DNA from: Chitinophaga sp. MM2321
GTDB lineage: Bacteria; Bacteroidota; Bacteroidia; Chitinophagales; Chitinophagaceae
Direction of reading: 5' to 3'
DNA length: 64,000 bases
Assembly (NCBI RefSeq): GCF_964033635.1
Contig: NZ_OZ035533.1
Coordinates: 2,790,001 to 2,854,000, forward strand
Positions 35,041-44,536 of this stretch are shown one piece after another. Numbering within the stretch: the first letter of the stretch is position 1; each line of letters starts with the position of its first letter. The translations under genes were made by a program, and so were the position numbers. The notes beneath the pieces were generated by a model, which worked only from the letters and a program-made list of their open reading frames with translations, did no database searches and was not told the DNA's origin.

Positions 35041-36612
35041 TTACTCAACAATAAGTTCCTTGTCGTACTCAAGTGCCGGGATGTAGCCGGGTAACGCCGT
35101 ATTATCCTGTCTCAAAAGCACTTTGTATTTACCAGGTTCCAGGTTGGCCAGCACCCTTTGATTACCGAATGTGTAAGGTAGCCATTTTCCATTACCTGTA
35201 TGCTGGATATACCAGGTATAAACACTGGTATAATCAGGATTGATCACATCGAGCGTATATTGATGCCCGTTAGTATCCTTTGTGATGGTAAAATACGATT
35301 GTGTATTCACTTTCCAAATTTCATCAGCGATTGTTTGCATTACTTCCGGATAACCTATCAGCAAATATTCCGTTACAGGATAACCCCACCAGGTGAGCGG
35401 CTGTACTGCGGGCATTTTAAAATAACCTCTCTTCACCAGCTTGTTTTTGATGGCGGCAGTTACATGCTTCAGCCAATAAGCCTGACAGGTGGGCGTAAGG
35501 CTATAGTACCAGATGGTTTCATTGACACCCCACGGCGCCCAGGCGCCATCGCCCATTCCCATGATGCCGGGATGTTTGCCCCGGAAACCTATGCCATACC
35601 AGTCCAGGTTAAAGAGTACCGGGACACTCTCTATCGTATCGCCCTGCGGACTGATACCGCCCGACTTGTTCAGTATTCCGGGGAGATACTTACTTAAATT
35701 GAGTTCCGCCATTGGCTGCCCTTCGCAGGGCGAATGCCGGTAGCTGTTGCTGGTAGGGTCCGGGCGCACAGGCGTGGTCAGAAAGTCCAGCAAAAGCCGA
35801 TTGCTGCCATTCACGTACAGCGCCCGGTCTATATCTGCGTTAATGATAGCAAAAGTACCTTTCGATTTCGCATACGCCCTGATCTTCTGAAACAGGTCAT
35901 GCGTTTTTACATAAGCCGTATCATGATTGGTAATCATTTCAAACCAACCCATATGCATAGAATTACAACCCATGTCGATAAAAATAGTGCACATGTAGTA
36001 AAACCACATGCGGGTTTGGATACGATTAATGTCCGGCGGCCAGCATTGTGGCAACCATTCAGGAAATGATGCATTGCGCATCGCTTCCGCATTAAAGTAC
36101 AACGGGCGTTTCGGGCTGTACTTCAGGCCGGCCATATCGGGGTCTGACCGGAAAACATCCAGTACATGATCCGGCACGCGTATCTTGTTTACATCGGTGG
36201 TTATTGCTTCATAAATACCTGCTTCTATAACAGGTAATGGTGTATCATCATTTGAATAAACGAGATGAATATCGCGGATGAACTGCCGGGTTATGCTGAA
36301 TAGTTTGCCTCCCGGCAACAGGTCTGTTTCCGGCATTCCCCATGAACCTGCCACCCTGCTCAGGTAGGATGGTTTAAGGCGCCTGAACATATTGATCTGC
36401 TCACAATATCCGGGCTTGCCTAAACGATTAGTAATGCCTGCTACCATCATAGACCGGGCGAGATAGCGGTCTATCAATGCGTAGTCGTGTTCTCCATCCG
36501 CTGTGATAGCCGGCTGCACAACGGGTAGTTTCATGGCAGCCGGTATACAATCCTGTGCATTCGCCGTATAAAAAAAACAAATCAGCAAAAGTGGCGATAA
36601 TAATCTTAGCAT
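35041..36612 (-). CDS. Secreted protein of unknown family, paralogue 1 (long form)
   Basis: A 523-residue exported protein (signal peptide ending FFYTANAQ). I do not recognise the family. It is clearly homologous to the next-door 423-residue protein over most of that length: DTPLPVIEAGIYEAITTDV here matches NTPLPIIQACIFEVVSTEV there, MWFYYMCTIFIDMGCNSMH matches MWFYFMATEFIQCGVESLH, and LLLDFLTTPVRP matches LLFDFHSSPIRP. This copy has about 100 extra C-terminal residues that look like a beta-sandwich (ITKDTNGHQYTLDVI; LEPGKYKVLLRQD). The common part reads as an alternating beta/alpha barrel with conserved acidic residues. It lies 9 bp after its paralogue and 17 bp before GH16. Confidence 0.85.
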   Translation of the reverse strand: MLRLLSPLLLICFFYTANAQDCIPAAMKLPVVQPAITADGEHDYALIDRYLARSMMVAGITNRLGKPGYCEQINMFRRLKPSYLSRVAGSWGMPETDLLPGGKLFSITRQFIRDIHLVYSNDDTPLPVIEAGIYEAITTDVNKIRVPDHVLDVFRSDPDMAGLKYSPKRPLYFNAEAMRNASFPEWLPQCWPPDINRIQTRMWFYYMCTIFIDMGCNSMHMGWFEMITNHDTAYVKTHDLFQKIRAYAKSKGTFAIINADIDRALYVNGSNRLLLDFLTTPVRPDPTSNSYRHSPCEGQPMAELNLSKYLPGILNKSGGISPQGDTIESVPVLFNLDWYGIGFRGKHPGIMGMGDGAWAPWGVNETIWYYSLTPTCQAYWLKHVTAAIKNKLVKRGYFKMPAVQPLTWWGYPVTEYLLIGYPEVMQTIADEIWKVNTQSYFTITKDTNGHQYTLDVINPDYTSVYTWYIQHTGNGKWLPYTFGNQRVLANLEPGKYKVLLRQDNTALPGYIPALEYDKELIVE

Positions 36613-36621
36613 ATCTTGTAA

Positions 36622-37893
36622 TTAATGGCCACCCTGCCATAACGCTTTAATGGTGCCGGCGAGGTTGTAGTTATATTTTGTAGTACCATTTGCCGCACGG
36701 AAAGTATCCGGCCACTGCTCATCAGAGATCTTGCCACGGGTGAGGCCTTTCAGGCCCGGCACCTGGAGGAAACCGTTTTTGTCCAGTTCCCGTACCCGAT
36801 GATATGCATATCGTAGCCACGACTTCCGGTAAGCCTCATCCTGTAAACCAAACCACGTGATCTCATCCCATCCCCACACCCACCAGCCAATGTCTGGCTC
36901 ATTGGGATGATCACTCACGCCGTTGTTATCAAACTCCACGAGATATGGTAATGAGCTGCAGGTCCAGCCGAAATAGGTAGTACCGCCCTTGCTTCTGCCA
37001 TAGATCACATCTCTTACGTTGGGCATGATAACAACTTCTCCCCCATTCTTTCCTCCACGATGACTTCCTTTCACTTCCAGCGGTCTTATGGGTGAAGAAT
37101 GAAAATCAAACAGGAGTGTATCTGTATCTTTATAAAATTCTCCTTTCGTATGGGCATCACATAAAATCACCCCGCGGTTATATCCTTTGGCAAACGTTCT
37201 TATTTTTCGCAGCAATTCCCACCAGTGCACATGATCCGGATCATTATCATCCATGATCATTACCTGGCCGAAATGAAGTGATTCCACCCCGCATTGAATA
37301 AATTCAGTGGCCATAAAGTAAAACCACATCTGCGTTTCCTGCCTGCTCATATCCGGTATGGAAGCGCCTTTGCGCCAATTATCCACCCCATAACCATTTG
37401 TATAAAGCATCTCCTCATACCTGAAATTTCTTTTGGGCACACCAAAAACAGCGGCCACTTCATCAGACATGGTGACACTACTCACTTCCGTACTCACCAC
37501 TTCAAAAATGCATGCCTGTATAATTGGTAATGGTGTATTATTTTTTTTGTAAGCCTGATGAATATCCTGCACGGTGTTTTTCAACGCCTGAAAAAATCCA
37601 TGATTGATCCGGTTCTCTCCTTCCCAAAGACCGGCTGCCCTGCCAATAAAGCGGGCGCCGATATCGGGCAGCATCCGGATATCTTCCAGATAGCCGGTGG
37701 GGTCATATGCTGTGGGGGGATTGCAGGGTGGATAAAAACAAACACTTTCCTCAGACAACGGTTGCATGGTGATGGCGCGGGACAGGTACCATTCCAGTTG
37801 CTCCCTGTTCATGGTGCCGTGAAAATCAGGCGCCTGCGCCCTGCCTTGTTGTACCAATAAGTATGTAAAAAAATATAAGACCAGTTTTTTCAT
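36622..37893 (-). CDS. Secreted protein of unknown family, paralogue 2 (short form)
   Basis: A 423-residue exported protein (signal peptide ending QQGRAQAP). It shares its core with the neighbouring 523-residue product and probably arose by tandem duplication. Residues conserved in both include an E in ACIFEVVSTEV, ESLHFGQ (SMHMGW in the other), a D in LLFDFHSSPIRP, and [DN]E followed by an aromatic cluster in WGWDEITWF (WGVNETIWYY). Such conserved carboxylates in a barrel-like protein next to SusCD and GH16 suggest a glycosidase or lyase, though no known family is recognised. It follows SusD by 37 bp. A binding role without catalysis is the main alternative. Confidence 0.85.
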   Translation of the reverse strand: MKKLVLYFFTYLLVQQGRAQAPDFHGTMNREQLEWYLSRAITMQPLSEESVCFYPPCNPPTAYDPTGYLEDIRMLPDIGARFIGRAAGLWEGENRINHGFFQALKNTVQDIHQAYKKNNTPLPIIQACIFEVVSTEVSSVTMSDEVAAVFGVPKRNFRYEEMLYTNGYGVDNWRKGASIPDMSRQETQMWFYFMATEFIQCGVESLHFGQVMIMDDNDPDHVHWWELLRKIRTFAKGYNRGVILCDAHTKGEFYKDTDTLLFDFHSSPIRPLEVKGSHRGGKNGGEVVIMPNVRDVIYGRSKGGTTYFGWTCSSLPYLVEFDNNGVSDHPNEPDIGWWVWGWDEITWFGLQDEAYRKSWLRYAYHRVRELDKNGFLQVPGLKGLTRGKISDEQWPDTFRAANGTTKYNYNLAGTIKALWQGGH

Positions 37894-37930
37894 GCTTCTA
37901 ACAACTTAAAAAGTAAAAATTACATCGCGC

Positions 37931-39622
37931 TTAATTATAGCCCGCATTCTGCACCAATGCTGTGTTCCTGTTCATTTCCGATTGCGGAATAGGAAACAGG
38001 TCAAAAGCAGGGCGATAAACACGGCTCTCCAGCTGGAATTTTTCGTACGAGAGAGAAGCATCATTCTTCTTAGTGATCCGCATCCCGTAAATGGTTTTAA
38101 ATACACTTTCCCCGATACCCCATCTTCTCACATCCCAAAAGCGGAAATTTTCAAAGGCCAGTTCAATTCTTCTTTCATGCCGGATACGCGCACGCATCTG
38201 ATCTTTGGAGAGTCCTGCGGGCAGGTCGGGCATGCCTATGCCTACACGGCCACGAATATCGTTGATGGCTTTATACACTGTTTGATCCGGTGCGGCAAGT
38301 ACTTCATTCTGTGCTTCTGCATAGTTCAGCAACGCCTCTCCATAACGCATAAATATCCAGTAATTACTACCTACATGGCCGGGCCATGGCTGCATATCAC
38401 CGTTGGGGTCCAGCATTTTGTTGCCGAGATAATACCCTGTTTGTGTATAAGAATATTTCTGAGGACCGCCATCTGGTCCGTTATAAATACCGTCTATGCC
38501 ACCAACAAAAGTTTCTATACGTGGTTCATCATTCCGTTCTTTCCATATGCTGCCGTTATGGTAAATGGTAAGTCCCAACCTTGGGTCACGATCCTTGTAA
38601 GGATCAAGGCTGTTATACCCCGAAGCAGGGTCGGTGATTGGCAGCCCGTTTTTCATTTCATATGCTTCTACCAGGTTATGGGAAGGCTGATTGTTAGCCC
38701 AGCCCCATTCACGCTGAATCGTGTTCTGTTGCTGCCAGTCGTTCCAGCCGCCGCCATTTGAATTAAAGTTCACGGTGGACTGGAAAATTACCTCATTGGA
38801 AAAGCGGGTATGAAAGAGATTTACATAATTATTATTCAGTGAATAAAGGCCCAGGTCTATCACTGCTTTGGCAGCATCTGCTGCCTTCGTCCATCTGCCT
38901 ACTTCATTACCTTTGTTATGAAGCGGGCTTGCGAGGTAAAGTAATGCGCGGGATTTGAGCATTAAAGCAGCTCCTTTGGTAGCTCTGCCCAAATCGGAAG
39001 AGGTATAAGTTGGCGGAAGGATGTCAGCAGCGAGATTACAGTTTTCCTCAATAAAAGCAACCACTTCTTCAGCAGTATTCCGGGGAACGTTGAAGTCGTC
39101 TGTTACTTCCATTACATAATCGATCACCGGAACGCCACCATAGCGTTTAAACAATTCAAAGTAGCAATAGGCACGGATAAAGTAGGCTTCCCCTTTCATC
39201 CTTTTCAGTTCATCACCCTGCTTGGTAGTTTCCGAAGGCACATTATCAATATTGCGCAGAAAGATGTGTGTTTTCCTGATCAGCGCATATAGTGCTCCCC
39301 ACCTGTCCAGCGGATTGGAGGTAGATGAAAGCGAACCGTTTCTGAATATAACGCTCGCATCGTTCTGCGGATAGGGGCAATAAGCTTCATCGGTTACATT
39401 ACCATAACTGAAACCGTATAGCGGCATCCATTCGTCGTGAAAGAGCCCTTGATAAATGCCCGCCAGAAAGCCATTTGTATTGAGATAAGTAGAGAAAGCA
39501 ACCGATTCTGACATACCACCACTCTCCGCTTTATCAAGGAAAGAACCCTCCTTCCTGCAACCACCAAAAGCGACCAGTATTGCGATGACCAGCACTGATA
39601 ATTTTATATGTTTAATCTTCAT
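37931..39622 (-). CDS. susD: SusD/RagB-family glycan-binding lipoprotein (locus B)
   Basis: A 563-residue SusD-like lipoprotein with the signal LVIAILVAFGGCRKEG (Cys about residue 22) and the mature N-terminus SFLDKAESGGMSESVAFS. Characteristic helical segments are EAYFIRAYCYFELFKRYGGV and YGEALLNYAEAQNEVL, with RHERRIELAFENFRFWDVRRW near the C-terminus (read in parts). It is the surface lid for the preceding SusC channel, whose stop lies 27 bp upstream. Its partner carries an STN domain, so this pair responds through the sigma/FecR relay rather than through the DeoR-family protein. Confidence 0.95.
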   Translation of the reverse strand: MKIKHIKLSVLVIAILVAFGGCRKEGSFLDKAESGGMSESVAFSTYLNTNGFLAGIYQGLFHDEWMPLYGFSYGNVTDEAYCPYPQNDASVIFRNGSLSSTSNPLDRWGALYALIRKTHIFLRNIDNVPSETTKQGDELKRMKGEAYFIRAYCYFELFKRYGGVPVIDYVMEVTDDFNVPRNTAEEVVAFIEENCNLAADILPPTYTSSDLGRATKGAALMLKSRALLYLASPLHNKGNEVGRWTKAADAAKAVIDLGLYSLNNNYVNLFHTRFSNEVIFQSTVNFNSNGGGWNDWQQQNTIQREWGWANNQPSHNLVEAYEMKNGLPITDPASGYNSLDPYKDRDPRLGLTIYHNGSIWKERNDEPRIETFVGGIDGIYNGPDGGPQKYSYTQTGYYLGNKMLDPNGDMQPWPGHVGSNYWIFMRYGEALLNYAEAQNEVLAAPDQTVYKAINDIRGRVGIGMPDLPAGLSKDQMRARIRHERRIELAFENFRFWDVRRWGIGESVFKTIYGMRITKKNDASLSYEKFQLESRVYRPAFDLFPIPQSEMNRNTALVQNAGYN

Positions 39623-39649
39623 GATAATTCTTTTTAGGATAAGCGAAAA

Positions 39650-42600
39650 TTAGAATCCAACAGATGCACCAATATTGATGACCCTTTGTTGCGGATAGAT
39701 GGCGCCCTCACCACTCGGTGCTTCCGGATCAAAGTCACCCCCTATTTTATCCCAGGTATAGAGGTTCATGCCGTTAGCATAGATCCGGAGGGAAGAAATT
39801 CCTCTCCCGTTTTTCAACCACAGTTGTCTGAAGGTGTAGCCGATCTCCATATTCTTCAAACGCATATAGCTGGCATCTTTCAGGAAAAAAGTAGAAGCGT
39901 TGTGGTTGTTGGCATTTGTACCGGAGTGTATAGCAGGATAAGACGCTGTTGCAGCGGTTTCAGGTGTCCAGCGATTGAGGTGCGACTCCAGCACTTTACC
40001 GCCATTCTGAAACTCCCAGGCACCGCGGGCGGAGAACATTACATTGAAATTTCCGGCGCCTTGCAAAAGAAAGCTGAAGTCCAGGTTCTTCCAGTTAACA
40101 CCACCGGAAATACCATAGAACACTTCGGGTACATCACTTCTTCCGATAGGTCCCTGATCGTTCTGATCTATTACACCATCGTTGTTTCTATCCAGGTACC
40201 GGATGTCTCCCGGTATAACCGTACCGAATTGCGGGGGGGCCGCAGCAATTTCCGCTTTGTCGTTAAAAAAGCCCAGGGCGGTGAGGCCATATATCTGGCC
40301 AATGGGATGGCCCGTGCGGTATAAATAATCATAAGCGCGGTTCTCTTCATCCATAAACAGGATTTTGTTGCGCGCATAAGTGAGGTTACCATTAACGAAG
40401 TAAGTGAGATCTTTCTTAACTGTGCGCTGGTGTCTTAACTCCAATTCAAATCCCTTATTTTCTGTTCTGCCCATATTGGCAGGTGGCAGGTTGCCAGTGG
40501 GTACGCCCACCATAGCGGGGATAGTGCCCCTTGTTACCAACATGTCTGATCTTTTCTCCTTAAAAACATCCAATGTCATACCCAGCAAATCACCGAGCAG
40601 CCGTACTTCCAGGCCCAGGTTTGTTTTCTTTGAAGTTTCCCAGGTCACCAGTGAATTAGGCATAGGTCCTTCCTGCACACCGTCTGTATTCGAAGCGGGG
40701 TCACCGAAGTTGTAACCACCACCGGGATTAAATTCACCGATGAATAACCAGCGCCGTCCGGGTAACTGATCATTACCTACTGATCCGTAAGAAGCCCGCA
40801 GCTTCAGAAAATCAACCACGCTGCTGCCCTTCATGAAAGACTCTTCTGATAATACCCACGCAGCGGAATAAGAAGGGAAGAATCCATAACGGTTTCCTTT
40901 AGAGAAATTATCCGTACCATTCAGACCGGCATTAAATTCTGCAAAATATTTATTGCGGAAACCATAGGCAAGTCTGCCTACCAGGCCCTGTGAAACAAAA
41001 GGGATTTGCCCGCTGATCACTCTTTGCTGGCGGTTTGCCAGCAGGAAGCCGGTCACATTGTGCTCTCCTTTTTTTCCGTATAGTCTTTCATAGTTCAGTG
41101 AAAAGTCGAGCCAAGTATCGCGACTCTGATCTGTAGTAGACCATGGTGGTCCCAGTGGTGCGTCTTTGGTATTCTGGTAACGGTAGCTCAGTGGGTCCAT
41201 CAGATCACCGCCTTCATAGAAAGCAAAATATCCGGTCCTGCCTCTTTCTACGTTATTCCTGAAATAGCCGTCGAAGGAAAAATTGCCTTTTACGGAAAGC
41301 CCTTTCGTTATAAAATCCATTTTCCGGGTAGCTGAAATCTTACCTGAAAGTGAAGAGTTAAAGGCTTCCTTGTAACCGGCCTGCTGTACATCCCCGATTG
41401 GGTTACCGCCGCCATAAGTAGAAGAATAGCCATATACACCGGTAGGATATTTAATCGGTGTAGCCAATGGCGGTACCCACATGAGTGCACTGAATAGTTC
41501 GCCGGTAGACCTTCTGGGCCCGTTCTTGTTTTCGATAGCACCAAACAGGTTCATACTGAGAGAGAAGTCCTTATCAAATTCAATATCAATATTGGAACGG
41601 AAGTTATATCGCTTGTATTTGATATTTGGATCATAGTTCGGCATTTTTTCAAGCCTGAACAAACCATCCTGGTCGGTATAGCCTACGTTCACAAAATACT
41701 TTACGAGTGTAGTACCGCCGCTGATATCAAAGTTTGCCTGTGTAAGGTTTGAGCTTTTCATCATTTCCTTTACCCAGTCTACATCAGGATACCGGTAAGG
41801 ATCAGCATGTGTGCGGTATGCTTCCAGCGCCTCCTCAGAGAAAGGAAGCGAAGAGCCGCCCGGGTTATCATTCAGATAGGCCTCGTTGCGAAGTGTGGCG
41901 AAACCGTAGGAATCAGCAAACTTAGGCAACCGTATCGCTGTTTGAACTGCGCGTTGCACTCTTGCGTTCATTCTTGGCTTTCCTAATTTGCCGCGTCTTG
42001 TGGTAATAATGATAACGCCGTTAGCGCCTTTTACGCCATATAACGCAGTAGCAGATGCATCTTTTAAAATGGAGATTGTTTCAATTTCGTTGGCATCCAG
42101 CAGGGAGATAGCATTATATTCTTTCTGGATCCCATCTATGGTTACCAATGGCGCCGTACTATTGAGGGTAGCTCTTCCTCTTAGAAAGAGCGTAGAAGCA
42201 TCTGCACCCGGTTCGCCGGAACGTTGAATAGAGATGAGGCCCGGCATCCTTCCTGCCAGCGCATTTGTAATATTGGCAACAGGGCTCTGCATCAGTTCTT
42301 TGGTGCTAAGCGAAGCAATAGCGCCTGTTTGCGCAATCTTCTTTTGTGTTTGTCCAAAGCCCAACACGACCACTTCATTAAGCCCGGTATTATTTTCTTT
42401 CAGGATAATCTCTATGCCGCTTCTACCGCCAACGGATATACGCTGACTGGTAAACCCTACATAGCTGAATACGAGGAAGGCATCCTGTTTCACACCATCC
42501 AGTGCAAAATGGCCGTTTTCATTGGTAACGGTTCCTTTGCTCGTACCTTCCACACCAACGGATACGCCAATGAGCGGTTTGCCTGTGCTGTCCTTCACGG

Positions 42601-43015
42601 TGCCGCTAATACGAATATCCTGCACCACTTCCGCAGGCGCCACTTCTCCGGGTGTTATGATCACGGTTTTATCAATGATCCTATAGGAAAGCGGTAAGCC
42701 TTTCATACAGGCATCCATCACCTGCTTGATGGTAGCCGCTTCCAGGTTTACGGAAACACGGGCGCCGGCTTTGTTGATATTCTCGTTATTATAAAGAAAT
42801 AAATAATCACCTTGCTGCTTGACCGATGCAAATACCTTTTCCAAAGGTACCTGGTCGAATGATAGTGTAAAATACTTTTCCTGTGAGTAAGCCGCTGCCG
42901 ATAATTGCAGGCAGCCGACAAGTAAGAAGATAGCAGACAATTTCATAACACACATAATTTTGGTGAAGAATAATTGCCAACCATACCTGATTTGATTAGG
43001 TAACGATTGTTTCAT
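39650..43015 (-). CDS. susC: SusC-type TonB-dependent transducer with STN domain (locus B)
   Basis: A 1121-residue outer-membrane receptor. Following the signal peptide (MKLSAIFLLVGCLQLSAAA) residues about 45-120 form an STN secretin/TonB short N-terminal domain (YFTLSFDQVPLEKVFASVKQ; TIKQVMDACMKGLPLSYRI), the part that contacts FecR in the periplasm. A carboxypeptidase-regulatory domain (ISGTVKDSTGKPLIGVSVGV), the plug (LYGVKGANGVIIITTRRGK) and the barrel ending IGASVGF follow. It therefore doubles as transporter and surface sensor for the upstream ECF sigma factor. The gene begins 170 bp after FecR, enough room for its own sigma-dependent promoter. The ATG at 43015 was kept because the long N-terminus is usual in this genus group. 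Confidence 0.96.
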   Translation of the reverse strand: MKQSLPNQIRYGWQLFFTKIMCVMKLSAIFLLVGCLQLSAAAYSQEKYFTLSFDQVPLEKVFASVKQQGDYLFLYNNENINKAGARVSVNLEAATIKQVMDACMKGLPLSYRIIDKTVIITPGEVAPAEVVQDIRISGTVKDSTGKPLIGVSVGVEGTSKGTVTNENGHFALDGVKQDAFLVFSYVGFTSQRISVGGRSGIEIILKENNTGLNEVVVLGFGQTQKKIAQTGAIASLSTKELMQSPVANITNALAGRMPGLISIQRSGEPGADASTLFLRGRATLNSTAPLVTIDGIQKEYNAISLLDANEIETISILKDASATALYGVKGANGVIIITTRRGKLGKPRMNARVQRAVQTAIRLPKFADSYGFATLRNEAYLNDNPGGSSLPFSEEALEAYRTHADPYRYPDVDWVKEMMKSSNLTQANFDISGGTTLVKYFVNVGYTDQDGLFRLEKMPNYDPNIKYKRYNFRSNIDIEFDKDFSLSMNLFGAIENKNGPRRSTGELFSALMWVPPLATPIKYPTGVYGYSSTYGGGNPIGDVQQAGYKEAFNSSLSGKISATRKMDFITKGLSVKGNFSFDGYFRNNVERGRTGYFAFYEGGDLMDPLSYRYQNTKDAPLGPPWSTTDQSRDTWLDFSLNYERLYGKKGEHNVTGFLLANRQQRVISGQIPFVSQGLVGRLAYGFRNKYFAEFNAGLNGTDNFSKGNRYGFFPSYSAAWVLSEESFMKGSSVVDFLKLRASYGSVGNDQLPGRRWLFIGEFNPGGGYNFGDPASNTDGVQEGPMPNSLVTWETSKKTNLGLEVRLLGDLLGMTLDVFKEKRSDMLVTRGTIPAMVGVPTGNLPPANMGRTENKGFELELRHQRTVKKDLTYFVNGNLTYARNKILFMDEENRAYDYLYRTGHPIGQIYGLTALGFFNDKAEIAAAPPQFGTVIPGDIRYLDRNNDGVIDQNDQGPIGRSDVPEVFYGISGGVNWKNLDFSFLLQGAGNFNVMFSARGAWEFQNGGKVLESHLNRWTPETAATASYPAIHSGTNANNHNASTFFLKDASYMRLKNMEIGYTFRQLWLKNGRGISSLRIYANGMNLYTWDKIGGDFDPEAPSGEGAIYPQQRVINIGASVGF

Positions 43016-43130
43016 AAACGAGGAATTTAATAATTAGCCGATGTTAGTATCCAGTAAATATTCGTAAAGGGCATTATCCGTGCAAACGGAAGCCGGTCCA
43101 CTGTTTTTTTGACAAACATGAACTACCCGC

Positions 43131-43146
43131 AGGCACAATTGTGCCT
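43131..43146. promoter_or_regulatory. 16-bp perfect palindrome between fecR and susC
   Basis: AGGCACAATTGTGCCT is a perfect 16-bp palindrome placed 40 bp after the FecR stop and 116 bp before the SusC start. It has no loop and no U-run on the minus strand, so an operator fits better than a terminator. Confidence 0.4.
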
Positions 43147-43185
43147 TGTAAACGCATATTAATTTTTAAAAGAAAACGTTATGAT

Positions 43186-44409
43186 TTATGGAGAAGTAAC
43201 GATAATTCGTCTTCCTTCTATCTCGAAATGGGCGCCGCCGGTAAGTTCCAGCATTTCCAGCACCTTTGATATATTTTCCATCCTTCGCATCCCACCCGTA
43301 AAATGACTTTTCGGTTTTGTTTTCAACTTATATTCTACCGTTATATCATACCAACGTTCCAGCTGCTTCATGATATCTTCCAGGTTGTCGTTATTAAACA
43401 GGAACAGATTGTTTTTCCAGGCAACGGCCCCGTCTACATCCACTCTGGCTATGTCCATCAGCTGCTGCTGTTTGTTAAATACTGCATGAAAACCCGGCCG
43501 GAGGTTATAGGTTGGAGAGCTTGATCCATATTTTAACTGCACCTGGCCTTCCAGCAAAGTAGTGACAATTTCCTTTTCGTTATTATAGGCCATCACATTA
43601 AAATGAGTGCCCAGCACCTCTATCCTCACATCTTCCGCTGTTTCTACAATAAAGCGTTGGTGCACATTACGCGCTACTTCGAAATAGGCTTCCCCTTTCA
43701 GAAAAACAGTCCGTTCACTTCCTGTAAAATGGGTAGGGTACCTGATGGATGACATGGCGTTGAGCCATATACGTGTGCCGTCTGACAACACCACGGAATA
43801 TGTTCCGCCTACCGGTGTGGTGAGCGTATTAAATACCACTTCTCCCGGCTGGGAAAATCCTTTTTCATATACCAGTCTGGCCGAATCATTTTGCAGCCGG
43901 GCGCCATCTCTTTCACCCAGACTGGCCAGGGAATCACCGTCCAGTATTACTTTTTCCCCGTTGCTCAGTATCAGTACTGCCTTGTTACCGCCAGGCTCCA
44001 CATCATTATGATAACGCAAGGCTGTAGGCGTGTATTCGTAATCGTTATCTTGTTTCTCTTTATTAAAAAACAGCATCCCCGAAGCAATAACCAGTGGCAA
44101 GAGAATAGCCGCTGCATATTTCCACCAGCGTGCTTTCCGGATATCGCGGATATTTGTTTCCTGCCCTGTTTTCCTTTCCTGGAAAGCATTCCAGCCCTTT
44201 GCTATATCAATCGCATCCAGCTCATCCAGGTGCTGTTTCATTACATGCTCATCTGTCAGTTGCCTGAAAAGCGCAGCATTGGCTTCATCTTCACCGAGCC
44301 AGGCATTCAATTTCACTTGCTCCTCTTCATCAAGGCCAGTACGGATATATTTCTCAATAATCCCGCTTATCCCTAGAAGGGATTGCATATTATATGGATC
44401 GTTATTCAT
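43186..44409 (-). CDS. FecR-family anti-sigma factor
   Basis: A 407-residue inner-membrane regulator. The cytoplasmic N-terminal part (EKYIRTGLDEEEQVKLNAWL; ANAALFRQLTDEHVMKQHL) binds the sigma factor; one membrane helix (KYAAAILLPLVIASGMLFF) is near residue 90. The periplasmic FecR domain follows (TPVGGTYSVVLSDGTRIWLN; SIRYPTHFTGSERTVFLKGE; VLGTHFNVMAYNNEKE), with a DUF4974-like C-terminal secretin-fold domain (DNLEDIMKQLERWYDITVEY). It should relay a signal from the STN domain of the downstream SusC to the sigma factor encoded 127 bp upstream. The ATG at 44409 is preferred over a TTG eight codons upstream. Confidence 0.95.
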   Translation of the reverse strand: MNNDPYNMQSLLGISGIIEKYIRTGLDEEEQVKLNAWLGEDEANAALFRQLTDEHVMKQHLDELDAIDIAKGWNAFQERKTGQETNIRDIRKARWWKYAAAILLPLVIASGMLFFNKEKQDNDYEYTPTALRYHNDVEPGGNKAVLILSNGEKVILDGDSLASLGERDGARLQNDSARLVYEKGFSQPGEVVFNTLTTPVGGTYSVVLSDGTRIWLNAMSSIRYPTHFTGSERTVFLKGEAYFEVARNVHQRFIVETAEDVRIEVLGTHFNVMAYNNEKEIVTTLLEGQVQLKYGSSSPTYNLRPGFHAVFNKQQQLMDIARVDVDGAVAWKNNLFLFNNDNLEDIMKQLERWYDITVEYKLKTKPKSHFTGGMRRMENISKVLEMLELTGGAHFEIEGRRIIVTSP

Positions 44410-44536
44410 ATCCGGTTCTTGGCATGTTGGCAAAATCGCCTGCTTCTATACTAAAACAACTCAACAGGAAAAAGGTACTAAGTGTACCAGATGTTTTTTA
44501 TCGAAAACATCAAAATACCTCCCCGAAGACAGGTAA

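Noticed and set aside
34157..35041. Earlier ATG at 35041 for the GH16 gene
   Set aside because: It overlaps the previous stop codon and only lengthens the signal peptide; the ATG at 35023 gives a cleaner lipoprotein signal.
37982..38761. 259-codon plus-strand open frame opposite the locus B SusD gene
   Set aside because: The opposite strand has a convincing SusD; the antisense frame shows no domain or start-site support.
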